From the NCBI GenBank assembly GCA_040751775.1, contig JBFMGD010000039.1, forward strand, positions 1-27,284: a stretch of DNA of 27,284 nt. The letters are read 5' to 3'. Position 1 is the stretch's first letter. Every line of letters begins with the position of its first letter. Source of the stretch: JBFMGD01 sp040751775 (GTDB lineage: Bacteria > Bacillota > Dethiobacteria > DTU022). Of the stretch, positions 1 through 7,291 are shown in pieces. The notes below the pieces were generated by a model. That model ran no database searches, was not told the origin of the DNA, and was given only the letters and a program-made list of their open reading frames with translations. The translations under genes were made by a program, and so were the position numbers.

Positions 1-131
1 AGGAAGCATGGGGACGGTTCTTTTGCTTCCTGAGAACAGGAAGTCAGGACAGGAAGACCGTCAACTTGAAAAATTACCGGAAGTAATGAAATAACTGGCA
101 AGGAAGCAAAAGAACCGTCCCCATGCTTCCT
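1..131. repeat. Palindromic REP/MITE-like element, family A, copy 1
   Basis: Positions 1-31 and 101-131 are a perfect 31-bp inverted repeat with core GGGGACGGTTCTTTTGC. Each arm is also bounded by AGGAAGC and its complement. The 69-bp centre shows no ORF. A close copy lies at 23929-24023 and a diverged one at 15081-15154. The right arm ends on the first base of the stop codon of the ANTAR gene. The left end may extend beyond the window. It is most likely a non-autonomous element mobilised in trans, and it could also work as a bidirectional transcript-end hairpin. No transposase is present here. Confidence 0.85.
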
Positions 132-679
132 TAGGGGCTGAGCACTTTGCGCGCGGCCTCTGCCAGGGTGACTCGCTCCGCCATGCTGCGGTCGCGCAGG
201 TGCCGGAAAGCGGCTTCTTCGCTCAGCGAGTGTTCTTCCATCAGCTTACCCTTGGCTTTTTCGATCTCGCGCCGTTCCGCCAGTTTTTGTTTCAAGCCGG
301 CAATCTCCCGGCGCAGTTTTTTCTTCTGGGCGAATTCCAGGCAAAGCGCTTCGGCTACCGCCGTCAGGATCGGAGCTTCCACCGGCCAGGGCAGCCGGAC
401 ATACTGTTCCAACCGGCTGTCCTCCGGTCCCAGGTAGACGGCCGCCGCCAGGGCGTCCTCTTCGATAATTGAAGCCACCTGTTTGACATTGCCGGGCGGG
501 ATGTTCATATCGACAATCACCAACCACGGCTGAACGCTCCGCAGGGTGCGCAGCAAATCCGGAATATCCGACCCTGTGCCGATCATGTAAAAGCCGGCTG
601 CGGCAAACATAGCGGTAACCTGCCTTTTCATGGCCGGATCCGCTGTCCCGATACAGTAATCGAATTTACCTCTATGCAT
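131..679 (-). CDS. ANTAR-domain response regulator (NasT/AmiR-like RNA-binding antiterminator)
   Basis: A 182-residue protein with an N-terminal receiver-like domain (about 5-115), a short coiled linker (117-137) and a C-terminal ANTAR domain (about 121-180) with the typical EKAKGKLM and SEEAAFRHLR segments. ANTAR proteins bind twin hexaloop RNA hairpins and prevent transcription termination. The receiver keeps the phospho-acceptor position (Asp57 in VIVDMN), but the usual Lys-Pro after strand 5 is Trp98-Pro99 and the usual Thr/Ser is absent, so it may not be classically phosphorylated. I chose ATG at 679 (preceded by GAAAGAGA) over an in-frame TTG at 694, which has no ribosome site. The gene follows glnA on the same strand, so the nitrogen-assimilation transcripts nearby are its likely targets. 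Its stop codon overlaps the repeat element by one base, so a few C-terminal residues may have been altered. Confidence 0.85.
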   Translation of the reverse strand: MHRGKFDYCIGTADPAMKRQVTAMFAAAGFYMIGTGSDIPDLLRTLRSVQPWLVIVDMNIPPGNVKQVASIIEEDALAAAVYLGPEDSRLEQYVRLPWPVEAPILTAVAEALCLEFAQKKKLRREIAGLKQKLAERREIEKAKGKLMEEHSLSEEAAFRHLRDRSMAERVTLAEAARKVLSP

Positions 680-709
680 GGCGGTCTCTTTCAATCAGGG
701 GTTTTTACT

Positions 710-738
710 ATCTTAAGTGTAATTGACGGAATGATCAA
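710..738 (-). promoter_or_regulatory. Candidate sigma-A promoter for the ANTAR gene
   Basis: On the minus strand TTGATC (733-738) and TAAGAT (710-715) are separated by 17 bp, about 30 bp upstream of the ANTAR start. The -10 box matches the consensus at four of six positions. It would allow the regulator to be made independently of glnA read-through. The assignment rests on motif matching only. Confidence 0.4.
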
Positions 739-784
739 GAGGCAGGATGCAAAGTTAGTAGTTAATTTGTTCTCCTGCCTCTTG
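736..784 (-). other. 12-bp hairpin between glnA and the ANTAR gene
   Basis: CAAGAGGCAGGA (736-747) and its exact complement (773-784) can form a 12-bp stem around a 25-base loop, starting 33 bases after the glnA stop. Neither strand has a following T-tract, so it is not a standard intrinsic terminator. It could protect the glnA mRNA 3' end or attenuate read-through. It overlaps the -35 box of the candidate ANTAR promoter. Confidence 0.5.
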
Positions 785-817
785 TACAATGCTCAAATTT
801 TCCAGTATCCGCTCTCC

Positions 818-2146
818 CTAGAACCGGGCGAGGTATTGCTTTACTTCCCAGTCGTGCACCTGGAGCTTGTAATCTTCCCATTCGCGCAGCCGCGCTTCCC
901 GGAAACGGTTGTAGATGTGGTTGCCCAGGGCATCTTTGATCAATTCGTTGTTGTCCAGCTCGATCACCGCCTCGTAGAGGGTCGCCGGCAGCCGGTCGAT
1001 ATTGTGCGCGGCCTTTTCTTCTTCGGTCATGGCGTAAATGTTGATATCGACGGAAGGAGGCGGGGTCAGCCGGCGGTGCACCCCGTCCAGGCCGGCCCGC
1101 AGCATAACCGCCAGGGCCAGGTACGGGTTGCAGGACGGGTCGGGGCTGCGCAGCTCCAACCGGGTACCGATGCCCCGCCGGGCGGGGACCCTTACCAGGG
1201 GGCTGCGGTTCCGGTAAGACCAGGCGATATATACCGGCGCCTCATAGCCGGGCACCAGGCGTTTGTAGGAGTTGACCAGGGGGTTGGTCACGACCGTGTA
1301 ACCCTTGGCATGCTCCAACAGGCCGGCTGTAAAGCTGCGGCATATGCTGCTCAACTGGTCGCGGTCATCTGGGTCGTAGAATGCGTTTTCACCGTTTTTA
1401 AACAGGGAGAGGTGGGTGTGCATCCCCGAGCCGTTGATTAAAGCGATCGGTTTCGGCATAAAGGTGGCGTGCAGGCCGTGGCGCTGGGCGATGGCGCGCA
1501 CTACGAACTTAAATGTGGCCAGGCTGTCCGCGGTGTGCAGCGCGTCACTGTATTTAAAATCGATCTCATGCTGACCGGGAGCGACCTCGTGGTGAGACGC
1601 TTCGATTTCGAAACCCATTTCTTCCAGGCTTAAGCACATTTCCCGGCGCGCGTCTTCCCCCAGATCGGTCGGCGCCAGGTCAAAGTAGCCGCCCTGATCG
1701 TGCGTGTGCAGCGTCGGCGCCCCCTCACTGTCGGTATGAAAGAGAAAGAATTCCGCCTCCGGTCCGGAGTTCATGGTGTAACCGTCCTGCTCGGCGAGCG
1801 CGATCGCCTTTTTTAACTGGCAGCGGGGGCACCCGTCAAAGGGGGTTCCGTCCGGGTTGTAAACATCGCACATCAAGCGGGCAACGCCGCCTTCCCGGGG
1901 CCGCCAGGGAAAGATCGCAAATGTATCCATGTCCGGGCGCAGGTACATATCCGACTCCTCGATGCGGACGAACCCCTCGATCGATGAACCGTCAAACATG
2001 AGCTCCCCATCCAGCGCTTTCGGCAGCTGCTCTGTGGTAATGGCCACATTTTTCAGTTGCCCGACTACATCGGTAAATTGCAACCGGATAAACTTGACCC
2101 CGCTTTCTTTAACCACATGCAGCACATCTTCTTTTGCCATGCCCAT
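818..2146 (-). CDS. glnA: Glutamine synthetase, type I
   Basis: Condenses glutamate and ammonia to glutamine with ATP in the cytoplasm. The 442-residue length is normal for the short GSI-alpha class of Firmicutes. It contains the N-terminal beta-grasp domain (FTDVVGQLKNVAI), the MFDGSSIEGFVRI loop, the PEAEFFLF metal site, NGSGMHTHLS, and the ATP/glutamate segment around YRNRSPLVRVPARRG and RLELRSPDPSCNPYLA. The region where enteric enzymes carry the adenylylated tyrosine reads NIDRLPATLYEA, with no equivalent Tyr, as expected for GSI-alpha. The start at ATG 2146 puts AAAGGAG 11 bases upstream. An upstream in-frame GTG at 2158 overlaps that ribosome site and is unlikely. It has its own consensus promoter and a leader terminator, and is followed by the ANTAR regulator gene. 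Confidence 0.97.
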   Translation of the reverse strand: MGMAKEDVLHVVKESGVKFIRLQFTDVVGQLKNVAITTEQLPKALDGELMFDGSSIEGFVRIEESDMYLRPDMDTFAIFPWRPREGGVARLMCDVYNPDGTPFDGCPRCQLKKAIALAEQDGYTMNSGPEAEFFLFHTDSEGAPTLHTHDQGGYFDLAPTDLGEDARREMCLSLEEMGFEIEASHHEVAPGQHEIDFKYSDALHTADSLATFKFVVRAIAQRHGLHATFMPKPIALINGSGMHTHLSLFKNGENAFYDPDDRDQLSSICRSFTAGLLEHAKGYTVVTNPLVNSYKRLVPGYEAPVYIAWSYRNRSPLVRVPARRGIGTRLELRSPDPSCNPYLALAVMLRAGLDGVHRRLTPPPSVDINIYAMTEEEKAAHNIDRLPATLYEAVIELDNNELIKDALGNHIYNRFREARLREWEDYKLQVHDWEVKQYLARF

Positions 2147-2180
2147 CTTACATTTCACTCCTTTAAGTTGATGTCAATAT

Positions 2181-2219
2181 AAAAACGCCCGCCGGCAGTG
2201 TAGCTGCTCGCGCGGGCGT
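2181..2219 (-). terminator. Leader terminator (attenuator) upstream of glnA
   Basis: On the minus strand ACGCCCGC and GCGGGCGT form an 8-bp stem (2185-2192 with 2212-2219), with an inner GCAG/CTGC stem, followed by TTTTTAT. It lies between the glnA promoter (2251-2279) and the glnA start (2146), so it must be read through for glnA to be expressed. This makes it a candidate regulated terminator. Confidence 0.8.
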
Positions 2220-2227
2220 CTTTGCCC
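2214..2227 (-). promoter_or_regulatory. ANTAR-type hexaloop hairpin that would block the glnA leader terminator
   Basis: On the minus strand GGGC-AAAGAC-GCCC forms a 4-bp stem with a six-base loop carrying A at position 1 and G at position 4. That is the established signature of ANTAR target hairpins. Its 3' arm is part of the terminator 5' arm, so the two structures exclude each other, as in known EutV/NasR-type antitermination. The usual first hairpin (P1) of the pair was not found with confidence in the roughly 15 preceding leader bases. Confidence 0.5.
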
Positions 2228-2250
2228 TAAGCTGATGCTAATTTATCCGA

Positions 2251-2279
2251 ATTATATGCCGTCCGAAACCTTTTGTCAA
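2251..2279 (-). promoter_or_regulatory. Consensus sigma-A promoter of glnA
   Basis: TTGACA (2274-2279) and TATAAT (2251-2256) on the minus strand are exact consensus hexamers with an ideal 17-bp spacer. Transcription would begin near 2244, giving a leader of about 98 bases that contains the terminator. Such a strong core promoter fits control after initiation. Confidence 0.85.
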
Positions 2280-2305
2280 CACTCGATCCGCATCAAAATC
2301 TGTAC

Positions 2306-2332
2306 GGCGCCAGGCACTGAACTTATTACACC
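2306..2332. repeat. Half copy of the GTGCCTGGCGCC repeat, family B
   Basis: The minus strand reads AAGTTCAGTGCCTGGCGCC just after the stop of the glutamate synthase reductase gene. It matches one arm and part of the centre of the more complete family B element at 7292-7346. Only CGGTG of the opposite arm remains, so this is a truncated or internally deleted copy. Confidence 0.55.
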
Positions 2333-2333
2333 G

Positions 2334-4514
2334 CTAACGCGGCACCATGCGGATAACGCCGCCTTTGCAGGCGGCGGCGCAGCTGCCGCAGCCGCCGCAG
2401 CGCTTCAGGTCTACAGTAAAGAGGTCGCCTTCCCGGGTGCGGGCCTGGCGCGGGCATGCTTCCACGCAATCATCGCAGAGTACGCATACCCCGCAGTGCA
2501 GGCAGCGCGAGTGCTCCTCCTGAATGGAGAGTTCGTCCAGGCCGCGTAAGGGGGTTAGCTGAAGCAGCCGCAAATCTGCCGTGCGGATCGCTTCTTTTTG
2601 CTCCGGCTTGTAGGCCAGGCTTTGCAGCCGGGCATGAACCCTTTCCGCGCACTGCCGCGCTTTGCTGATACTGTCGGCAACCAGGCCGAGGCCGGCCGCG
2701 TCGCCGGTTACGGAAACGCGCGGGCTTTCACCGGCGGTGGCGCTGTAGAAGCCTTTGCGATCCAGGTGCTCTTTCATTTCTGGCGGCAGGAATGCCAGTT
2801 CCGGTGTTTCGTTGATAAAAGCGATCGGGTCGCCGGGGATGAAGCTCCGCCTGCCGGCGGCATCCTCAACCACCACACCCTCTTCGGTCGCCTCCTGCAG
2901 GAAGAGCGGGTAGAGGAACCTGGTTCCCGCCTGCTCCCATTTCTGCTTCTCCTTCAGCGAGGCTGAAGGAGTTTGGATGTCAATTACACTAATCTGCTCC
3001 GGCTTGAGGCCCAGCTCCGTCAAAGCCTCGATCCCGTCAATCGCCGCGTCACCGCCGCCGATCAGGACCGCCCGCGGCCCGAGCGTGATCTTGTCACCGC
3101 GGTTGAAGCTTTTCAAGAAATCGAGCCCGCCGCGGATATGCTCTTGCCCCTTCACCGGCGGGATCAGGGGACGGTGCGCGCCGGTGGCCACGATCACGTG
3201 ATCCGCGTCCCCGGCGATAGCGGAAAACCGTTTTTCATCGATGCGGGTATTGAAGTGGAACCTGATGCCCAGCGCGCCGATCCGTTTCAGGTCCTGTTCA
3301 AGGTCTTCCAGGGGCAGCCGCTGCCGGGAAATCACCTGGTACATCTTACCGCCTGCGCGGCTGTCGGCTTCATAAACATCGACGGTGTAGCCCAACCGGC
3401 CGAGGAAATAGGCGGCGCTTAAGCCCGCCGGGCCCGCTCCGATCACGGCGATACGGCCCTTGTAATCACCTTGCTTTTGCAGTTCCGGGTCGCCCCGGAA
3501 ACCGCGGGCCAGTTCGATCGTGCGGACCGGAAAATCAACTTTACCCCGGCTGCACGCATCCATGCAAAGGTGGGGGCAGATAAAACCGCAGTTGCTGTAA
3601 CGGAAAGGAGTATGCCGGTCGATCAACTGCAGCGCTTCTTTAAATTCACCGAGGCGAAGATGGCGCAGGAAACGGCCGGTGGGGATGCCGATCGGGCAGG
3701 CCGCTTCGCACGGCGAAGCCATTTCACGCTGCTCCGGCTTTAACCCCGTATCCACGGGGTAGGTCGGATAGTAAAATTTGCTGAAAGGGCGGCTGCCGAT
3801 GGGGATAATTTTTACCACGTCCCGCTCCAGCAGCGGCGCCGCTTCCATGGAAAAATGAGCGCAGAACTCTTCGACAAGCGGGCGGATCCGCTTCAGGTCG
3901 GCCTTGGTCGGCCCGGTCACTTTGGCGCCGATACCGGGCAGGTGGGCTGGTACCTGGTAGTTGAAGATATAGATTTCACCGCCGTGAATACCGGTAGCCA
4001 GGGTGCCGTCGGCCTGGCCGGCCACGCTTTCCCGGTCGTTGTGCTTGTTTAAAACGATCAGCGTGCCCCCGGCCATGTATTCGCCGAGAAAGTCGCCGGA
4101 GGTGGAGCCGATCACAATCGATGGCTTGAACTTCTTGTATTCCTTCATGTGAATGCCGACCCGGTAGCCGACGTTGTCGCGCACGAACAGCTTGCCGCCG
4201 CGCATGCCGTAGGCGAGGGCGTCGCCGCCCAGGCCGTGCACCACAACCGTGCCGCTGTCCATGGTGTTGGCGATGGCGTTCTGCCCGTGCCCCCGCACCA
4301 CGATCGTCGGGCCGCCCAGGCAGAAAGCAAGATCCTCGCCGGGCACCCCTTCAATTTCCAGCAGCAGCTCCGGGGCGGTCAGCCCGGCCCCGATATAGCG
4401 CTGGCCGCGTACATTTTTTAAGACGATGTGCCGTTGGCCCGCGGCCGCTTCCTGCCGGACCATCTCATTTAACTGGCGGTAATATATTCCCTTGGCGTCA
4501 ATGGTTAGCGTCAT
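2334..4514 (-). CDS. Glutamate synthase GXGXG domain fused to GltD-like FAD/NAD(P) oxidoreductase with C-terminal ferredoxin domain
   Basis: A 726-residue fusion. Residues 1 to about 240 match the GXGXG beta-helix domain of the glutamate synthase large subunit, with repeated Gly-rich turns such as GGPTIVVRGHGQNAIA. Residues about 260-340 form the Cys-rich domain found before GltD-type reductases (CEAACPIGIPTG and CGFICPHLCMDAC). A Rossmann FAD site (GAGPAGLSAAYFLG), a second nucleotide site (GGGDAAIDG) and a terminal GD motif (VTGDAAGLG) follow. The C-terminus carries Cys clusters for [4Fe-4S] centres (CLHCGVCVLCDDC and CGGCGSCAAAC). It should feed electrons to the FMN synthase subunit encoded 10 bases upstream. 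This domain-split layout is known in archaea and Clostridia. The electron donor, NAD(P)H or ferredoxin, is not settled by sequence. Confidence 0.9.
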   Translation of the reverse strand: MTLTIDAKGIYYRQLNEMVRQEAAAGQRHIVLKNVRGQRYIGAGLTAPELLLEIEGVPGEDLAFCLGGPTIVVRGHGQNAIANTMDSGTVVVHGLGGDALAYGMRGGKLFVRDNVGYRVGIHMKEYKKFKPSIVIGSTSGDFLGEYMAGGTLIVLNKHNDRESVAGQADGTLATGIHGGEIYIFNYQVPAHLPGIGAKVTGPTKADLKRIRPLVEEFCAHFSMEAAPLLERDVVKIIPIGSRPFSKFYYPTYPVDTGLKPEQREMASPCEAACPIGIPTGRFLRHLRLGEFKEALQLIDRHTPFRYSNCGFICPHLCMDACSRGKVDFPVRTIELARGFRGDPELQKQGDYKGRIAVIGAGPAGLSAAYFLGRLGYTVDVYEADSRAGGKMYQVISRQRLPLEDLEQDLKRIGALGIRFHFNTRIDEKRFSAIAGDADHVIVATGAHRPLIPPVKGQEHIRGGLDFLKSFNRGDKITLGPRAVLIGGGDAAIDGIEALTELGLKPEQISVIDIQTPSASLKEKQKWEQAGTRFLYPLFLQEATEEGVVVEDAAGRRSFIPGDPIAFINETPELAFLPPEMKEHLDRKGFYSATAGESPRVSVTGDAAGLGLVADSISKARQCAERVHARLQSLAYKPEQKEAIRTADLRLLQLTPLRGLDELSIQEEHSRCLHCGVCVLCDDCVEACPRQARTREGDLFTVDLKRCGGCGSCAAACKGGVIRMVPR

Positions 4515-4524
4515 AGTTTCCCAC

Positions 4525-6036
4525 CTATTCTCCGGCGTGGAAAACGCCTAGAATTTCGAGTTCTTTCTCCGAAAGGCCGAGGCCTCGTAAAATGAGGCGG
4601 TTGCCCCGGAAAGAACCGATGTCGTAAATGCCGTTTAAGCCCATGATCTCTTTCATCTCGTGGTGCCAGCCGTCCACCAGGTTGCCGATTCGCTCCACCG
4701 CCCAGTCTTCATTCAGGCGTTGGCTCAGTTCGGGATCATTGGTGGTAATCCCCCAGGGGCACTTGCCGCTGTGGCAGCGCTGGCAGCCGTGACAGCCGCA
4801 GGCGATCAGCGCGGCGCTGCCCACGGCCACGGCGTCGGCGCCCAGGGCGACCGCTTTCATTACGTCGGCGCTGCTGCGGAATCCGCCGGCGATCACGATG
4901 GAAGCCTGGTGCCGGATACCCTCTTCGCGCAGCCGTTGGTCCACGGCGGCCAGGGCCAGCTCCGCGGGCATGCCGACATTATCCCGCACCACGGTGGGAG
5001 TTGCGCCGGTGCCGCCGCGATAGCCGTCGAGGTAAACCATGTCGGCGCCGGCCCGGACAATACCGCTGGCGATGGCGGCGACATTGTGGACGGCGGCAAT
5101 TTTTACGCAGACCGGCTTGTAGCCGCTTGCTTCCTTGACGGCATAGATCAGCAGGCGCAGGTCTTCAATCGAATAGATATCGTGCTGCGGGGCCGGTGAG
5201 ATGGCGTCAGAACCTTCAGGGATCATTCTCGTTTTGGAGATGCCCGCCAGCACCTTTTCGCCCGGCAGGTGCCCGCCGATGCCCGGCTTGGCGCCCTGGC
5301 CAATCTTGATCTGGTAGGCGCGCGCTTTGCTTAGATAGGACGGGTTTACGCCGAAGCGGCCCGAGGCCACCTGGAGCACCGACCAGTCCGTGTAGGGGTA
5401 GAGATCCTCATGCAGGCCGCCTTCGCCGGAATACCAGAGCAGGTTCTTGGCCCGGGCCACGCGGGCCAGGGCTTTTTGCAGGTTGAGGTTGATGCTGCCG
5501 TAAGACATCGGGGCGAAGACCAGCGGCATGCCCAGCTTGATCAGACCCGGCGGTTTCATGCCGCCGGACCGCTCTTTCCATGAATTCGCTTTCCGGCCCA
5601 GGTAGGTAATCGTCTCCATCGGCTCCCGCTGCGGATCAATGGAGGGGTTGGTGACCTGGCAGGCGTTGAAGACCAGGCGGTCCCAGTAGGTCGGCACCGC
5701 TGTTTCGGCGCCGAACCCGGTCAGGGCCACCGCTCCGGATGCCGCCTGCAGGTGAATCCGGGTAATATCAGTTGTTTTCCAGAGACCGTGGTGCCGCAGG
5801 GCCAGGGGGCGCTCTTCGATATAAATTGCGCCGCGGGGACAGGTTACTTCACAGCGGTGGCAGGCCCCGCAGGCATGTCCGTTTGCCGCCGGCAATTTTT
5901 TATCCCCCCGCGGTTCCATGCGGATTTCATTAAAAGTACATTGCAGGGCGCATTCCCCGCAGCCGTCGCAACGATCAAGGTCGAACAGCGGCCGGAAGAG
6001 GGAGCGCAGGCCGGGTTGCTCGATCCGGTTATCCAT
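4525..6036 (-). CDS. Glutamate synthase FMN-binding synthase subunit with N-terminal ferredoxin domain
   Basis: This 503-residue protein carries the central reaction of glutamate synthase, reductive transfer of ammonia to 2-oxoglutarate at FMN. Two ferredoxin-type Cys motifs sit at the N-terminus (CDGCGECALQC and CGACHRCEVTC, about residues 23-70). A TIM-barrel GltS domain follows, with FAPMSYGSIN, GQGAKPGIGGHLPG, the YLDGYRGGTGATP loop, the phosphate-binding region around AGGFRSSADV, and the iron-sulfur motif CGCHGCQRCHSGKCPWG. Classical GltB has the amidotransferase and GXGXG domains on the same chain. Here they are separate neighbours, 20 bases upstream and 10 bases downstream. All three genes are co-directional and closely spaced, so they should be one operon and one complex. 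Confidence 0.92.
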   Translation of the reverse strand: MDNRIEQPGLRSLFRPLFDLDRCDGCGECALQCTFNEIRMEPRGDKKLPAANGHACGACHRCEVTCPRGAIYIEERPLALRHHGLWKTTDITRIHLQAASGAVALTGFGAETAVPTYWDRLVFNACQVTNPSIDPQREPMETITYLGRKANSWKERSGGMKPPGLIKLGMPLVFAPMSYGSINLNLQKALARVARAKNLLWYSGEGGLHEDLYPYTDWSVLQVASGRFGVNPSYLSKARAYQIKIGQGAKPGIGGHLPGEKVLAGISKTRMIPEGSDAISPAPQHDIYSIEDLRLLIYAVKEASGYKPVCVKIAAVHNVAAIASGIVRAGADMVYLDGYRGGTGATPTVVRDNVGMPAELALAAVDQRLREEGIRHQASIVIAGGFRSSADVMKAVALGADAVAVGSAALIACGCHGCQRCHSGKCPWGITTNDPELSQRLNEDWAVERIGNLVDGWHHEMKEIMGLNGIYDIGSFRGNRLILRGLGLSEKELEILGVFHAGE

Positions 6037-6056
6037 GGTTTTTCCCCTTTTCGCAG

Positions 6057-7133
6057 TTATATTTTTATTTTTTCCAGCACATCGTCGTAGAGTGCGATTA
6101 CCGGCTGCCCGGCCCGCGGCGTGGTTACTGATGCCAGGTTTTCTTCCATTTCATAGAGCGCCGATATTTCGCTGGAAAAATAGGTGAACCCGCCGTGGGA
6201 GGCGGTGGTCATCGGGCGCAGCTTGGTGTTGTCCGTCAGGCTGAACATCCCTCCGTCGAACGCCACCAGCACGGCAAAGGGGCCGTTGAGCATGGCTTGC
6301 TCGTAGATTACCTTCAGCATGGTCAAACGCTCTTTTTCCTCCGGGTCCGCCAACCGCTCCACGGTCGCCCAGTAGGGCGGGGCCAGGGCGGTCGTGGCTT
6401 CGGTAATGGTCAGGCCGTGCCGCCGGATCAGCAGGTCGAGCAGGTAGGCGATCGCCTCGCTGTCCGTCTGCATGTGGCAAAAGTAGCCGTATGATTCCAG
6501 GTAACGGCGGTTGATCCCGTAAGAGGAGATTTCGCCGTTATGGACGATCGACCATTCCAGGATGTTGAAGGGATGGGCGCCGCCCCACCAACCGGGGGTG
6601 TTGGTCGGGAAACGGTTGTGCGCCAGCCAGCCGTACGCCTCGTAAGTATCCAGTTGAAAAAATTCGTAGATATCCTTGGGAGTGCCCACACCCTTGAAAA
6701 CCGCCATGTTCTTACCGCTGGAACAGGCGTAAGCTCCCTGTACTACTTTGTTCAGGAGCATCGTTTTCGTCACCACGTAATCGTCATCGCTTTCTTCCCC
6801 AAGCCCGCGCTTTGCCGCGGGTAAGCCCGGTTCCACGAAAAATCGTTCAAAGACCGGGTGATCGGAGATCACACGATCCCAGACCGGTACCGGCTCCTGG
6901 TGATGGACCTTGAACCAGCGGTGAATAAAGCGGGCCGCTTCGTCCGCTGCTTCACGTGATGCCGCCATGATTTGCACCGCGTGCAGTTCACTGTAAGCAG
7001 GATAGATGCCGTAAGCGGCATAGCCGGCCCCCAGGCCGTTGCCGCGGTCGTTCATCAGCATGATCGCCCGTTTAATCCGGCCGCCGTCTTCTTTCAGACG
7101 CTTGTGGCTGATTAGTCCGGTAATTCCGCACAT
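6057..7133 (-). CDS. Glutamate synthase class II glutamine amidotransferase subunit
   Basis: A stand-alone glutamine amidotransferase of 358 residues. It begins Met-Cys-Gly-Ile-Thr, so removal of Met would expose the catalytic N-terminal Cys typical of Ntn-type class II amidotransferases. Other family features are LAHNRFPTNTPGWWGGAHPF, the IVHNGEISSYG segment, and TDSEAIAYLLD. It would hydrolyse glutamine and pass ammonia to the FMN subunit encoded next. The longer reading frame back to 7217 adds 28 residues that would bury the catalytic Cys, so ATG at 7133 is the start; AAAGGAG lies about 10 bases upstream. It is the first gene of the operon, behind a TTGACA/TACAAT promoter and a leader hairpin. 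Confidence 0.92.
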   Translation of the reverse strand: MCGITGLISHKRLKEDGGRIKRAIMLMNDRGNGLGAGYAAYGIYPAYSELHAVQIMAASREAADEAARFIHRWFKVHHQEPVPVWDRVISDHPVFERFFVEPGLPAAKRGLGEESDDDYVVTKTMLLNKVVQGAYACSSGKNMAVFKGVGTPKDIYEFFQLDTYEAYGWLAHNRFPTNTPGWWGGAHPFNILEWSIVHNGEISSYGINRRYLESYGYFCHMQTDSEAIAYLLDLLIRRHGLTITEATTALAPPYWATVERLADPEEKERLTMLKVIYEQAMLNGPFAVLVAFDGGMFSLTDNTKLRPMTTASHGGFTYFSSEISALYEMEENLASVTTPRAGQPVIALYDDVLEKIKI

Positions 7134-7182
7134 TTGGACTTGTCTCCTTTGCCGTATAAATTGAGGATAAAATACTCGGGAC

Positions 7183-7216
7183 AAAAATGAAGCCCGTTCC
7201 GGAGGGAAGCGCTTCA
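7183..7216 (-). terminator. Possible leader terminator in the glutamate synthase operon
   Basis: On the minus strand TGAAGC and GCTTCA (7211-7216 with 7188-7193) form a 6-bp stem that encloses a second TTCC/GGAA stem, followed directly by TTTTTG. It lies between the promoter at 7249-7278 and the start at 7133. An upstream GCCCG can alternatively pair with CGGGC in its 3' half. No clear A1/G4 hexaloop hairpin was found here. Confidence 0.5.
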
Positions 7217-7248
7217 CACAGTCCGGGCAGGGTACTATACTGTTCTGT

Positions 7249-7278
7249 ATTGTAAACTTAAATTGAAATCGTTGTCAA
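7249..7278 (-). promoter_or_regulatory. Sigma-A promoter of the glutamate synthase operon
   Basis: TTGACA (7273-7278) and TACAAT (7249-7254) on the minus strand are separated by 18 bp. Transcription would start near 7242, about 110 bases before the amidotransferase start codon, leaving a leader that contains a terminator-like hairpin. Confidence 0.75.
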
Positions 7279-7291
7279 GAACTAACCCGAA

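Noticed and set aside
674..1441. Long open frame on the plus strand opposite glnA (255 codons)
   Set aside because: It lies antisense to a clear glnA, has no family features, and reflects GC-rich codon bias in the opposite frame.
818..2146. Adenylylation-controlled glutamine synthetase
   Set aside because: The tyrosine modified in enteric enzymes is not present, and the length fits the GSI-alpha class.
7183..7248. ANTAR hexaloop hairpins in the glutamate synthase leader
   Set aside because: I checked all A-N-N-G-N-N loops in this stretch and none is flanked by a stem of four or more base pairs.
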